DNA of 64,000 bases from Ruminococcus flavefaciens (GCF_900116855.1 NZ_UETD01000013.1:78956-142955); one strand, 5' to 3'; positions 40,463 through 50,264 are shown, counted from the stretch's first letter. Program-made: numbers and translations. Notes: generated by a model from the letters alone, not told the origin.

Positions 40463-41137
40463 ATGTCTGAAAAATATACTAATCCCGTAAAAAAGATGAT
40501 ACCCAGCAAGCTTGAAACAGGCTTTCAGCAGTTTCTTTACAAGCACGTCGGAAAACACATACCAAAGAGCCTTACTCCCAATGATGTGACACTGATCGGT
40601 GCCCTTGGCGGACTTTTTGCCGTAGTTTCAACACTTCTTGCAAATGTATCACCTCTTTTCTTTATCGGCACACTTTTGGGTCTGGCGATCCACCTTGTGG
40701 CAGATGATCTTGACGGATATGTTGCACGCAGCCGAGGTATGTCCTCAAGAGCAGGAGCGTATTTTGACCTTATAACCGATGTTCTTTTCTCAACATTCCT
40801 CATCCTTTCGTTTGGTCTGACGCCGTACTGTAATATGGCGGTGGCTGCGTTCGGTGCACCGCTTTACGGAGTTATGAATGTTACCATGATGAACTACATC
40901 ATATACTTCAACGAATTCCAGTTCCCGCGACTTGGACCTATCGAAGCGCACATAGCTTATGCGGCAGCTGCTGTACTGGCAATGGTATTCGGCGATAGAG
41001 AATGGTTTTTTATTGGAAGCTTTGGCGTCAAGACACTTGATATCGTAATGTTCGTGGGAATGCTTCCGATGTATTACGAGATGATCAGAATGGCGATAAG
41101 ACTGTTCAACAGACTGAAGGAAGCCGATGGAAAATGA
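40463..41137 (+). CDS. CDP-alcohol phosphatidyltransferase
   Basis: 224 residues with about six membrane helices. The complete catalytic signature is present: D81-x2-D84-G-x2-A-R-x8-G98-x3-D102-x3-D106. These enzymes exchange CMP of a CDP-lipid for an alcohol such as glycerol phosphate, serine or inositol phosphate. Begins two bases after the radical SAM stop and overlaps the next gene by 4 bases. It is the most direct evidence that this operon makes a phospholipid headgroup. Confidence 0.88.
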   Translation: MSEKYTNPVKKMIPSKLETGFQQFLYKHVGKHIPKSLTPNDVTLIGALGGLFAVVSTLLANVSPLFFIGTLLGLAIHLVADDLDGYVARSRGMSSRAGAYFDLITDVLFSTFLILSFGLTPYCNMAVAAFGAPLYGVMNVTMMNYIIYFNEFQFPRLGPIEAHIAYAAAAVLAMVFGDREWFFIGSFGVKTLDIVMFVGMLPMYYEMIRMAIRLFNRLKEADGK

Positions 41138-41760
41138 ATGAACTATACATAGTACTTATCCGTGCTCATACAGGGCTCGGAAAAGCAGCGCGAAAGATAA
41201 CGGGATACGGATATACTCATATAGCTGTGTGTACAGACAGGAGCCTTACTGATTTTGTAAGCTATTCCAGACGGTATCATAATTATCCCTTTGAAGCCGG
41301 TTTTACCCATGAATACAGAGATTACTATGCTTTTGGACGTCATGACAGCGTTGGTATCAAGGTTTTCAGGCTAACACCAGATGCTGAGCATTACGATAAA
41401 GTGATTAGATATATACGCAGCTGTGAGAACGATAGTGAGGAGACATTCAATCTCTTTTCAATGATGACAATGCCGATACTTCACGGTATAAGAATCTATA
41501 AAGCAAACAATTGTATGTCTTTCACGGCGCGGGTGATAGAATTGAGCGGCTGTGTGAAAATGGACAGAGAGCATTATCGTTACAGCATCAAGGATATGGA
41601 CGAACTTCTGGAGAAGTATTTTTACTTTGAAGGCAGGCTTCGCCGACGAACATCTCCGCACTATGATGAGTATATGGAGCCCTTTGAGGTCTGCAGGTTT
41701 TTCAAGGGTATGGGAAGGCTCATATGTGATTTGATATCGCGTATCATAAGTGATGGTTAA
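41134..41760 (+). CDS. Putative permuted papain-fold (YiiX/NlpC-P60-like) hydrolase
   Basis: 208 residues. The arrangement of an early His (His29 in 'YGYTHIAV') and a later Cys (Cys127 in 'NNCMSFTARVI') fits the circularly permuted NlpC/P60 superfamily, whose members include lipid-acting amidases and acyltransferases. No signal peptide. It is the last gene of the lipid operon, coupled to the phosphatidyltransferase. No close family name is certain; a lipid-deacylating or acyl-transfer role is inference from context. Confidence 0.6.
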   Translation: MNELYIVLIRAHTGLGKAARKITGYGYTHIAVCTDRSLTDFVSYSRRYHNYPFEAGFTHEYRDYYAFGRHDSVGIKVFRLTPDAEHYDKVIRYIRSCENDSEETFNLFSMMTMPILHGIRIYKANNCMSFTARVIELSGCVKMDREHYRYSIKDMDELLEKYFYFEGRLRRRTSPHYDEYMEPFEVCRFFKGMGRLICDLISRIISDG

Positions 41761-41966
41761 AAGCGTACAGCACAAAAGTGATATAAAAATATAATGAAGC
41801 GAGATATAATAAGTGTAAGTATACAATATGTAGAATATGGCAAATATTTTACTTGTGATAATTACGTGAAAAACATAAAAGCGTTAATGAGTAACTGATT
41901 AATTAAGCTTTCTTTGTTTATTTCGACGAAATTTAACAATGATTTTTATTGATTTCCTTTTTTGTA

Positions 41967-41995
41967 TTGCAATTTGCCGAAACTGACAGTATAAT
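41967..41995 (+). promoter_or_regulatory. Promoter of the membrane sugar-dehydratase gene
   Basis: TTGCAA, 17-base spacer, TATAAT. The 380-base gap 41761-42140 is AT-rich and holds this promoter and a 130-base leader; no terminator for the lipid operon or other structure is clear. Confidence 0.65.
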
Positions 41996-42140
41996 AAATG
42001 TATATAAGCATAGATGGGGATTTATATATTTATAAAAAGGTTGGTTTACTGTACAAAACATTTAGTGTTATTATTTATGACAGCTTTTGTACAATGAACG
42101 GTCACTGCTTTTACTGTGACCGAATTGGAGGGAATACGTT

Positions 42141-44078
42141 ATGAAGCACTTTTTCAGCAGTTTCAAATGCCGAAAGATCGTTCTTGCCGTCGCAGATGTT
42201 TTTATAATATGTGTTGCAGCATTGATCGCCAATTTCATTCTTTCATTCTGGGGTAAAGAAATAGATGAGTCCCGGCTGATAGTGTCGGGGGCTGTCAGCT
42301 CCATATGCTGTATCGGAGGTCTGTTTATATCCGGTGCATACAGCAGGATGTGGAGGTATTTCAACAGAAAGGATTATCTGACTTGTATCTATGGTTCCAT
42401 AGTCGGTATAGTAGTCGCTGCTTCAATAGTATATATAATCGATAACACATTCTATCCGCTTTATTCGGCTTTTCATCTGGTTTTACTGACCTTAGGCATC
42501 TGTCTGTTCCGATATCTTTTCAAAAGCGCGTTTATTACTCTTACAAAGCCTAAGGCTATGAAGGGGAAGCGTACCATGGTCATCGGAGGCGGACAGGCTT
42601 GCAGAACTATTCTCAAAGAGATACACAATGCTCAGCATTCTCCTTATGCCGGGGACAAGCAGGTGACCGTATTCGATCCTGTGTGTATCATAGACGATAA
42701 TCGTGATAAGGTCGGCACCGATATCGACGGTGTTGAGATAGTGGGAACTACTGCCGAGATACACAGATTTGTCAGAGAGAGAAAAATAGAGCAGATATTA
42801 TTTGCCATCCCGTCATGTCTTGATGACGAAAGAAAGCGTATACTCGATATATGCTCCGATACAAAGGTGCCCGTAAAGGTAGTACCGTTTATAGGAAATC
42901 TTGTTTTTGACGAAAAGAACAAGACTATCATCCACCAGATCCGCGATATCAGGGTGGAAGACCTTCTCGGTCGTGAGCCTATTACTTTTGACAATGCCGA
43001 TATCAGAAACTTTATCAGCGGCAAGGTCTGCATGGTAACAGGCGGCGGCGGAAGCATCGGTTCAGAGCTTGTCCGTCAGATAGCTAAATATGATCCTGAG
43101 AGGGTAATAATAGTCGATATTTATGAAAATAATGCTTACGAGATCGAACAGGAGCTCAAGATGGAGTACGGCGATGAACTGAAGCTTGTAACTCTGATCG
43201 CTTCCGTAAGGGATTATTTCCGCATGAATCAGATATTCGATACCTATAAGCCTGATGTTGTATTCCACGCAGCTGCTCATAAGCACGTTCCTCTTATGGA
43301 GGTTTCTCCGATGGAAGCTATAAAGAACAACATCATCGGAACATTCAATGTTGCAACACTTGCACAGTATCACGATGTAGGCAAGTTTGTCATGATATCC
43401 ACGGACAAGGCGGTAAATCCCACCAACGTCATGGGAGCTTCAAAGCGCTGCTGTGAAATGATAGTTCAGTATCTCGCCCAGCAGCACGAGGGCAGAACAG
43501 AGTTCGTAACGACAAGATTCGGAAATGTTCTTGGTTCAAACGGCTCCGTTATCCCGCTTTTCAAAAAGCAGATAGAGCAGGGAAGACCTGTTACCGTTAC
43601 ACATCCCGATATAATCAGATACTTCATGACAATACCTGAGGCTGTTAATCTCGTTATGGAGGCAGCTGCCATTGCAAAGGGCGGAGAGATATTCGTTCTT
43701 GATATGGGTGAGCCTGTCAAGATTGTCACTCTTGCTGAAAACCTCATCCGTATGTACGGCAAGGAGCCGTACAAGGATGTAGAGATAAGATTTACGGGTC
43801 TCCGTCCCGGTGAGAAGATAAAAGAGGAACTCCTTATGAATGAGGAGGGACTCCAGAAGACCTCCAACAAGCTTATTTTTATCGGCAAGCAGATAGAGAT
43901 AGATGAGGAGACTTTTGCGTTCCGTCTTGATCTCCTGCGTAATGCCGCACTTCGCAACAACGAGAAGATCGCTGTTGATGCACTGCATAAGATGGTACCG
44001 ACATTCACCACTCCCGAAAAGTTCAACAGCAAGGAGCTGAAGAAGGAGACAATGGAGAAAGAGGTCGAGTCCGCATAA
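42141..44078 (+). CDS. Membrane-bound nucleotide-sugar 4,6-dehydratase (CapD/PglF-like)
   Basis: 645 residues. Four N-terminal membrane helices (about 12-120), a first Rossmann domain ('MVIGGGQACRTIL'), then the extended SDR domain with NAD site 'VTGGGGSIGSELVRQ' (about 295-309), 'FHAAAHKHVPLME' and 'ISTDKAVNPTNVMGASKR' (catalytic region with Met and Lys instead of the usual Tyr, as in PglF/WbpM). It removes water from UDP-GlcNAc or a related sugar to give the 4-keto-6-deoxy form used for glycans. C-terminal 50 residues are charged. It stands alone between promoter and terminator. Confidence 0.9.
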   Translation: MKHFFSSFKCRKIVLAVADVFIICVAALIANFILSFWGKEIDESRLIVSGAVSSICCIGGLFISGAYSRMWRYFNRKDYLTCIYGSIVGIVVAASIVYIIDNTFYPLYSAFHLVLLTLGICLFRYLFKSAFITLTKPKAMKGKRTMVIGGGQACRTILKEIHNAQHSPYAGDKQVTVFDPVCIIDDNRDKVGTDIDGVEIVGTTAEIHRFVRERKIEQILFAIPSCLDDERKRILDICSDTKVPVKVVPFIGNLVFDEKNKTIIHQIRDIRVEDLLGREPITFDNADIRNFISGKVCMVTGGGGSIGSELVRQIAKYDPERVIIVDIYENNAYEIEQELKMEYGDELKLVTLIASVRDYFRMNQIFDTYKPDVVFHAAAHKHVPLMEVSPMEAIKNNIIGTFNVATLAQYHDVGKFVMISTDKAVNPTNVMGASKRCCEMIVQYLAQQHEGRTEFVTTRFGNVLGSNGSVIPLFKKQIEQGRPVTVTHPDIIRYFMTIPEAVNLVMEAAAIAKGGEIFVLDMGEPVKIVTLAENLIRMYGKEPYKDVEIRFTGLRPGEKIKEELLMNEEGLQKTSNKLIFIGKQIEIDEETFAFRLDLLRNAALRNNEKIAVDALHKMVPTFTTPEKFNSKELKKETMEKEVESA

Positions 44079-44114
44079 CAATTCAGATATCATTCCTTTC
44101 AGGGGATACAGATG

Positions 44115-44147
44115 TACTGCCGTTCTTTAGAGGAACGGCAGTATTTT
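44115..44147 (+). terminator. Rho-independent terminator after the dehydratase gene
   Basis: TACTGCCGTTC/GAACGGCAGTA stem followed by TTTTT. Confidence 0.88.
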
Positions 44148-44252
44148 TGCCCTGTTTAAAGCCTTGTATTGTCAAAATATACCGTTTTTGCGTAAGAGGT
44201 ATATTTATTTTGTACTAACATTAAAAAGTGAACGCCATAAAGCCTGCTGATA

Positions 44253-44281
44253 TTGACAAATCAATGCAATGGTGGTATAAT
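44253..44281 (+). promoter_or_regulatory. Strong sigma-A promoter of glutamine synthetase
   Basis: Exact TTGACA and TATAAT with a 17-base spacer. Confidence 0.88.
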
Positions 44282-44338
44282 TTCTAAATATAATGGAGTA
44301 TTGTATATAGAGTGAGAAAGCTCTGAGGAGGAAAGTAT

Positions 44339-46435
44339 ATGTCAGTTAATATTCCCGAGATATTTGCCTGCAACGTGTTCAATGAGGAGGTCATGAAGAC
44401 CCGTCTCCCTAAAAACGTCTATAAAGCCCTCAAGAGGACTATGCAGAATAACGAGCCTCTTGCAGATATGGCTACAGCCGATGTTGTTGCCAATACCATC
44501 AAGGAATGGGCGATAGAGAGAGGCGCTACCCACTACACCCACTGGTTCCAGCCAATGACAGGCTCTACAGCTGAGAAGCATGACTGCTTTATCAATCCCG
44601 CCCCCAACGGCATGGCTATCATGGAATTTTCGGGAAAGGCTCTCGTTAAGGGCGAGCCTGACGCATCTTCTTTCCCGTCAGGAGGTCTCAGAAGGACCAG
44701 CACTGCAAGAGGATATACGGCATGGGATCCTACCTCTTACTGCTTCGTTAAGGAAGGCAGCCTCTATATCCCCACAGTTTTCGTATCATATACGGGAGAA
44801 GTTCTCGACAAGAAAACACCTCTCCTCCGCTCTATGCAGGCACTCAGCAAGACAGCTGTTCGTTTCCTGAAGCTCTTTGGCAACGACAGAGTAACAAGAG
44901 TTACTTCTACAGTGGGTGCAGAGCAGGAATACTTCCTTATTGACAAGAAAATGTATGATCAGCGTGAGGATATCATCCTTACGGGCAGAACTCTTTTCGG
45001 TGCAAAGCCGCCAAAGGGACAGGACCTCGATGACCAGTACTTCGCAAATCTCCGTCCGAGAATAGCAGCTTACATGGCTGATCTGGACGAAGAGCTATGG
45101 AAGCTTGGCATATACTCAAAGACAAAGCACAACGAAGTTGCTCCTGCACAGCATGAAATGGCTCCCATATTCACCACTTCAAACCTCGGTACCGATCAGA
45201 ATGAGCTGGCTATGGAGGTCATGGAGAAGGTAGCTCTCAAGCACGGGCTTGTATGTCTCCTCCACGAGAAGCCTTTCGAGGGCGTAAACGGTTCGGGTAA
45301 GCACAATAACTGGTCCATGTCTACAAATGACGGTCAGAATCTACTTGATCCCGGCGATACTCCAATGGATAATCTCCAGTTCCTGACAATACTCTGTGCT
45401 CTTATCAAGGGTGTTGATGAGTATGCCGATCTTATGAGACTTTCTGCGGCTTCCGCAGGAAACGATCACAGACTCGGTGCTGATGAAGCTCCTCCTGCTA
45501 TCGTTTCTATGTTCCTCGGCGAGGAGCTTGAGGCTGTATTGCAGGCTATCGAGGACGACTCGGTATACAAGACAGAGGCAAGAGCCTTCAAAATAGGCGT
45601 TGACGCACTTCCTTCATTCCCCAAGGACTCTACTGACAGAAACAGAACTTCACCATTTGCCTTCACAGGCAACCGCTTTGAGTTCAGAATGGTTGGTTCT
45701 TCCGATAATATCGCTTGTCCCAATGTACTTCTCAATACTATCGTTTGTGAGGAACTCAGCCAGTTCACAGAGATACTTGAGCCTTTCAAGGGCAAGGATA
45801 ACTTTGATGCTGAGGTCAGAAAGCTTCTCAAGAGCGTTATCAAGGAGCACAGAAGAATAATCTTCAACGGCGACGGATACTCTCCCGAGTGGGTAAAGGA
45901 AGCTGAGAGGAGAGGTCTTCCAAACTATGCTTCAACAGTTGACTGTATGCCTCATTACACTGACGAGAAGAATGTTCGTATCTTCCGTAAGTTTGAGATA
46001 TACAACCTCAACGAAGTAACCGCAAGAAAAGAGATACACCTTGAGAAGTACTCCAAGACAGTCCGCATCGAAGCCCGTACTATGGTGGAGATGGCGAGAA
46101 AGCAGCTCCTCCCCGCAACTATGGAGCACGTTAAGTCGCTTTGTGATGCTATTGCAACAAAGAAGCAAATCGGCTTTACCTGCAACACCGACGAGAAGAT
46201 CGCAAAGAAGCTCAATGACCTTGCTGATCGCTTCTATGACTCTATTGAGAGGCTTGACCAGCGAGTTAATGAGGCGAATGCTGTTGAGGGCATCCAGAAG
46301 CAGGCAGAGTTCTTCCATGATGTAGTTCTCGCTGAAATGGATATCATGAGAAGCATTGCTGACGAGATAGAGCTTAATATGCCTTCTGCAAAGTGGCCTA
46401 TCCCTTGCTATTCCGAGATAATCTACAACGTATGA
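44339..46435 (+). CDS. glnN: Glutamine synthetase, type III
   Basis: 698 residues, the length of GSIII rather than the 440-470 of type I. Makes glutamine from glutamate, ammonia and ATP. Features: 'THWFQPMTGSTAEKHD' (about 61-76, the GSIII N-terminal region), 'TVGAEQEYFLID' (about 197-208, metal-binding Glu), 'HNEVAPAQHEMAPIF' (about 264-278), 'EKPFEGVNGSGKHNNWS' (about 309-325) and 'RNRTSPFAFTGNRFEFR' (about 439-455). GGAGGAAAG precedes the ATG. Single-gene transcript with a consensus promoter, fitting a main nitrogen-assimilation enzyme. Confidence 0.95.
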   Translation: MSVNIPEIFACNVFNEEVMKTRLPKNVYKALKRTMQNNEPLADMATADVVANTIKEWAIERGATHYTHWFQPMTGSTAEKHDCFINPAPNGMAIMEFSGKALVKGEPDASSFPSGGLRRTSTARGYTAWDPTSYCFVKEGSLYIPTVFVSYTGEVLDKKTPLLRSMQALSKTAVRFLKLFGNDRVTRVTSTVGAEQEYFLIDKKMYDQREDIILTGRTLFGAKPPKGQDLDDQYFANLRPRIAAYMADLDEELWKLGIYSKTKHNEVAPAQHEMAPIFTTSNLGTDQNELAMEVMEKVALKHGLVCLLHEKPFEGVNGSGKHNNWSMSTNDGQNLLDPGDTPMDNLQFLTILCALIKGVDEYADLMRLSAASAGNDHRLGADEAPPAIVSMFLGEELEAVLQAIEDDSVYKTEARAFKIGVDALPSFPKDSTDRNRTSPFAFTGNRFEFRMVGSSDNIACPNVLLNTIVCEELSQFTEILEPFKGKDNFDAEVRKLLKSVIKEHRRIIFNGDGYSPEWVKEAERRGLPNYASTVDCMPHYTDEKNVRIFRKFEIYNLNEVTARKEIHLEKYSKTVRIEARTMVEMARKQLLPATMEHVKSLCDAIATKKQIGFTCNTDEKIAKKLNDLADRFYDSIERLDQRVNEANAVEGIQKQAEFFHDVVLAEMDIMRSIADEIELNMPSAKWPIPCYSEIIYNV

Positions 46436-46440
46436 TAAGA

Positions 46441-46466
46441 AAGCCGCCCATAAGGGCGGCTCTTTT
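46441..46466. terminator. Bidirectional terminator between glnN and nhaC-like gene
   Basis: AGCCGCCC/GGGCGGCT stem with a TAA-type loop, T-run on the plus strand and T-rich sequence on the minus strand. Confidence 0.82.
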
Positions 46467-46467
46467 G

Positions 46468-48252
46468 TTATCTTTTCTTCTTTTTCTTATTATTTCCTGT
46501 TTTCTTCTTGTTTGAGGAGCTGTGAGGCTTTGCGGTGATGTTCTTTACGGGTTCTGTCTTTTTAACAGTCTTGGCGGCTGCTTTTGCAGGAACTGCCACG
46601 GGCTCGGGCTCCTGAGAGCCGGCTTTCTTTATGACCAGAAGTATTCCCAGCATTATTACAATGGATACCCCGGTAACGATGACGTTGAGGAATGTGTTTG
46701 ACATCTCAAAGAAGTGCTGAACTATTCCTGCGATAAGGTAGCCTATTGCACACACACCTGCGACTGTAAATGCGTAAGGGAGCTGCGTTGAGACGTGATT
46801 TACATGGTCACACTGTGCGCCCGTTGACGCCATTATGGTTGTGTCGGAGATAGGCGAGCAGTGGTCACCGCAGACTGCTCCTGCGAGACAAGCTGAGATA
46901 CATATAATTACCATGGACGGAATTTCACCCGATGAGCCGACGTCAGCGAGCTGTTTGCTGAAAACGCTTGTTACGATGGGAATGAGGATGCCGAAGGTTC
47001 CCCACGATGTACCTGTTGCGAACGAAAGTCCGATAGCTACGGCGAAAAGGAGCACAGGAAGCAGAAGCTTTACGGCTGTTGCGCTTTCAACTATTCCCGA
47101 TACAAAAGGACCTGCTTCGAGGAAACTTGTCATTGTTTTGAGAGTCCATGCGAATGTAAGTATAAGTATTGCAGGTACCATCTGTTTGAAGCCGGCAGGG
47201 ATAGCATCCATACATTCGTTGAATGTGAGGACTTTTCGGCAGAGATAATAAAGTATAATGATTATGAGCGCGCCAAGTGAACCCACGGACAGACCGAATG
47301 AAGCGTCACATTCTGCGAAGGAGTCGATGAAGCTTGCTCCGCTGAAAAATCCGCCTGTGTAGATCATACCTATAACACAGAGAACTATGAGGATAATGAC
47401 AGGAAGCAGAAGGTCGATAACCTTTCCCTTTGAGTGAGAGGGCTTTGCGTCCTCTGCATAGACCGTGCTCCGTGTGGTGAACAGGTCGCCGTTCTTGGCG
47501 TTGTTTTCATGAATTTTCATAGGGCCGTAGTCCGTGTCGCTTAGCGCTATGAATACCACCATTATCAATGTGAGTATAGCGTAGAGATTGTATGGGATAG
47601 TTCTTATAAAGAGCTGTATTCCGTTTACTCCGTCAACTGTACCGCTGACGGCGGCTGCCCATGATGATATGGGAGCTATTATACAGACAGGAGCTGCAGT
47701 GGCGTCGATAAGGTATGCAAGCTTTGAACGCGAGATCTTATGCTTGTCCGTTACCGGACGCATTACAGAGCCGACTGTCAGGCAGTTGAAGTAGTCATCC
47801 ACGAATATGAGTACACCCAGCAGGAACGTAGCCAGACTTGCACCTGCTCGGGTCTTTATGTGAGCGGAAGCCCATTCTCCGTAAGCGCGGCTTCCGCCTG
47901 CCTTATTCATGAGGACTACGATTATTCCCAGAACTACAAGGAAAACAAGTATTCCGACGTTGTATGAATCGGCAATATTGGCGATAAGACCGTCCTGCAC
48001 TACTGCTTTGAACATTCCCGGGAAACCGCCTGATGTTGAGACAGAGTAAAGAATGCCGCCTGTGAGTATACCGATGAAAAGTGAGGAGTAGACCTCTTTG
48101 GTGATAAGTGCCAGTCCGATCGCTACGATTGGCGGAAGCAGCGACCAAAGTGAGCCGACAGCCTCTGAAATAGGTGCCTGTATCATGCAGCATATTATGA
48201 ATGCTACCACGATAAGGGCAAAGATGATTTTGCTAAGATACTTCTTTTTCAT
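46468..48252 (-). CDS. NhaC-family Na+/H+ antiporter
   Basis: 594 residues with about 12 membrane segments. Family landmarks are 'LITKEVYSSLFIGILTGG', 'IFVDDYFNCLTVGSVMRPVTD' (about 145-165) and 'CGDHCSPISDTTIMASTGAQCDHVNHVSTQ' in two parts (about 465-495), all characteristic of NhaC transporters exchanging Na+ (or in some members amino acids or malate/lactate) for protons. The C-terminal 60 residues are a Lys/Pro-rich cytoplasmic tail ending in a poly-Lys stretch, unusual for the family. Of three in-frame ATGs, 48252 has the best distance to GGAGAAG. Overlaps the end of the upstream EamA gene by about 20 bases. Confidence 0.85.
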   Translation of the reverse strand: MKKKYLSKIIFALIVVAFIICCMIQAPISEAVGSLWSLLPPIVAIGLALITKEVYSSLFIGILTGGILYSVSTSGGFPGMFKAVVQDGLIANIADSYNVGILVFLVVLGIIVVLMNKAGGSRAYGEWASAHIKTRAGASLATFLLGVLIFVDDYFNCLTVGSVMRPVTDKHKISRSKLAYLIDATAAPVCIIAPISSWAAAVSGTVDGVNGIQLFIRTIPYNLYAILTLIMVVFIALSDTDYGPMKIHENNAKNGDLFTTRSTVYAEDAKPSHSKGKVIDLLLPVIILIVLCVIGMIYTGGFFSGASFIDSFAECDASFGLSVGSLGALIIIILYYLCRKVLTFNECMDAIPAGFKQMVPAILILTFAWTLKTMTSFLEAGPFVSGIVESATAVKLLLPVLLFAVAIGLSFATGTSWGTFGILIPIVTSVFSKQLADVGSSGEIPSMVIICISACLAGAVCGDHCSPISDTTIMASTGAQCDHVNHVSTQLPYAFTVAGVCAIGYLIAGIVQHFFEMSNTFLNVIVTGVSIVIMLGILLVIKKAGSQEPEPVAVPAKAAAKTVKKTEPVKNITAKPHSSSNKKKTGNNKKKKKR

Positions 48253-49171
48253 ACGCATCTTCTCCATTTGTTTGTTTTGGTTTTGTCTTTATATTGAGCT
48301 GTGCAAGGATAACTGCTGTAAATACCAGTGCGCAGCCAATAAACTCTTTTATACTTAGCCTTTCTGAGAGTATCAGCCAGCCCGAAAGCGCTGCAAAAAC
48401 CGACTCAAGGCTCATAATTAGCGTTGCGGTGGAGGGCGGAGTGTATTTCTGCCCTATGATCTGAAGTGTGTAGGCAGCTCCGCACGACATTATGCCTGTG
48501 TAAAGTATAGTATGCTTTGCGGCGAAAATTCCGCTGAGAGTTGGTTCCTCGAAAACAATCATACATATAGTCATCAGCAGTCCTGCCGTAAAAAACTGGA
48601 TACATGACATTACCATTCCATCTGCATTGCGGGCGTTGAATTTGTCTATGGCCATGATATGGAGAGCATAGAAAAATGCACAGACGAGTACAAGGAGGTC
48701 GCCCTTTGAAATGTTCAGACCTTCCTTTATACAAAGCATATAGAAGCCTGCAACAGCTGCTGCCACACATATCCATATTTTTAAAGAAGTTCTTCTTCCG
48801 AAGAATGTGCCGATCAAGGGGACTATGACCACATAGAGAGCAGTTATGAAACCCGCTTTGCCTGCGGTAGTCAGTTTGATACCGGATTGTTGGAATGAAC
48901 TTGCTATAAAAAGCAGTACGCCACAGCATATACCTCCTGCAATCGTTTGCTTTGCGGAGCTCCCGCCGTTTTCAGCAAACGTCTTGCGCAGGGGAGTACG
49001 GCGGAATATGAGAATAACAGGTATCAGAACTATGCCGCCGATAAGGGTGCGAACAGCGTTATATGTAAACGGTCCGACGTAATTCATGCCTTCGCTCTGA
49101 GCGACAAAAGCAGTGCCCCAGATCATGGCGGTTATGAGCAGCAGAATACTGCCGCGGAGTTTTTTCAGCAT
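48233..49171 (-). CDS. EamA/DMT-family transporter
   Basis: 312 residues, ten membrane helices in two EamA repeats ('LLITAMIWGTAFVAQSEGM' at the N-terminus; 'DLLVLVCAFFYALHIMAID' in the second). Metabolite exporter or importer of unknown specificity. First gene of a two-gene transcript with the NhaC-type antiporter. It is not closely similar to the EamA protein at 22495. Confidence 0.85.
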   Translation of the reverse strand: MLKKLRGSILLLITAMIWGTAFVAQSEGMNYVGPFTYNAVRTLIGGIVLIPVILIFRRTPLRKTFAENGGSSAKQTIAGGICCGVLLFIASSFQQSGIKLTTAGKAGFITALYVVIVPLIGTFFGRRTSLKIWICVAAAVAGFYMLCIKEGLNISKGDLLVLVCAFFYALHIMAIDKFNARNADGMVMSCIQFFTAGLLMTICMIVFEEPTLSGIFAAKHTILYTGIMSCGAAYTLQIIGQKYTPPSTATLIMSLESVFAALSGWLILSERLSIKEFIGCALVFTAVILAQLNIKTKPKQTNGEDAYEKEVS

Positions 49172-49222
49172 TTAAGTATCACCATTTGATGTCCGTACAA
49201 ATGCGGAGCAAGATATAAAGCT

Positions 49223-49251
49223 ATTATATCACAAACGGGGAGAGGGTTCAA
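49223..49251 (-). promoter_or_regulatory. Promoter of the EamA-NhaC operon
   Basis: Minus strand TTGAAC, 17-base spacer, TATAAT. Confidence 0.7.
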
Positions 49252-49330
49252 CATATTTCGCGATTTTACGCTATATTTTCACATAATAGCCAAATAAGCG
49301 GTGTTTGGATTATGCTATTCGACAATAGAA

Positions 49331-49353
49331 ATGGCTCACCTTTGGTGAGCCAT
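49331..49353 (-). terminator. Terminator-like hairpin after the TtcA-like gene
   Basis: Ten-bp stem ATGGCTCACC/GGTGAGCCAT with a 3-base loop, followed on the minus strand by TTCTATT. Confidence 0.7.
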
Positions 49354-49359
49354 GACCTT

Positions 49360-50196
49360 CTATGAAAAATTATTAGTGCCCTTGATGCTCAGACCTTTGT
49401 CAAAGTCATCAAGGAAGTGATGATAGTCATTGCCGAGATGGTACGAGATAAGGGTCTGGAGGTTTACGTTTTCCACGCTTCGGAAAATATTCATATCTAC
49501 CGCAGGATTAGTCTCGCGGAGCTGACAAAGCAGCTTCTTTATCTCTGCACGCTTGGAGCTGCCCTCGCTTCTGGTTATACGGCAGGCGCACTGTATGAAG
49601 CTGAGATTATTGTATTCGGTCCAGCGGATAATATCATTTTCACGAACAAGATAAAGCGGACGGATAAGCTGGATGCCCTTGTAGTTCTCACTGTGGAGCT
49701 TCGGCATCATTGTCTGTACCTGCGAGCCGTAAAGCATACCCATAAGGATCGTCTCTATAACGTCATCGAAGTGATGACCGAGAGCTATCTTGTTACAGCC
49801 CAGCTCCTGTGCTGTCTTGTAGAGCCAGCCCCTGCGAAGTCTCGCACACAGGAAGCATGGATGCTTCTCAGCCTTTGCGGTGGATTCAAATATCCGTGTC
49901 TCCATAAGCTTTACGGGAAGCCCGAGAGTTTCGGCGTTAGCAAGTATCTTTTCTCGGTTCTCGGGAGCATATCCGGGATCCATGACTATATATTCGGCAT
50001 CAAAATCGATATTGCCGTATTTTTTGAGACGCTGTATGCATTTCGCCATGAGCATTGAGTCCTTGCCGCCCGATATACAGACAGCTATTTTGTCTCCGTT
50101 TTCGATAAGGCGATATTCTTCGATGCCTTTGCGGAACTTTGACCATATACTTTTGCTGAATTCTCCTGTCAATGAGCTGTCGATACTGCTGTTCAT
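49360..50196 (-). CDS. TtcA/TilS-family tRNA-modifying PP-loop ATPase
   Basis: 278 residues. PP-loop 'SGGKDS' at 42-47 for adenylation of a tRNA base, followed by a CxxC pair in 'HPCFLCARLRRG' and a second cysteine pair in 'QCACRI', as in TtcA enzymes that bind an Fe-S cluster and 2-thiolate cytidine 32. 'KIALGHHFDDVIETILMGM' is also typical. GGAGG lies ahead of ATG 50196; the frame is open farther upstream without a ribosome site. Exact target nucleotide is unproven for this Firmicutes branch. Confidence 0.82.
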   Translation of the reverse strand: MNSSIDSSLTGEFSKSIWSKFRKGIEEYRLIENGDKIAVCISGGKDSMLMAKCIQRLKKYGNIDFDAEYIVMDPGYAPENREKILANAETLGLPVKLMETRIFESTAKAEKHPCFLCARLRRGWLYKTAQELGCNKIALGHHFDDVIETILMGMLYGSQVQTMMPKLHSENYKGIQLIRPLYLVRENDIIRWTEYNNLSFIQCACRITRSEGSSKRAEIKKLLCQLRETNPAVDMNIFRSVENVNLQTLISYHLGNDYHHFLDDFDKGLSIKGTNNFS

Positions 50197-50235
50197 AGGC
50201 GGCCTCCATTTCATCATATTTTCATCATATATAAT

Positions 50236-50264
50236 ATAATACAGCGGAAACTGTCTGTTGTCAA
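50236..50264 (-). promoter_or_regulatory. Promoter of the TtcA-like gene
   Basis: Minus strand TTGACA, 17-base spacer, TATTAT. Divergent from the promoter at 50307. Confidence 0.7.

Noticed and set aside
44154..44338. A glutamine riboswitch before glutamine synthetase
   Set aside because: I see no glnA-type RNA motif, only a consensus promoter and short leader.
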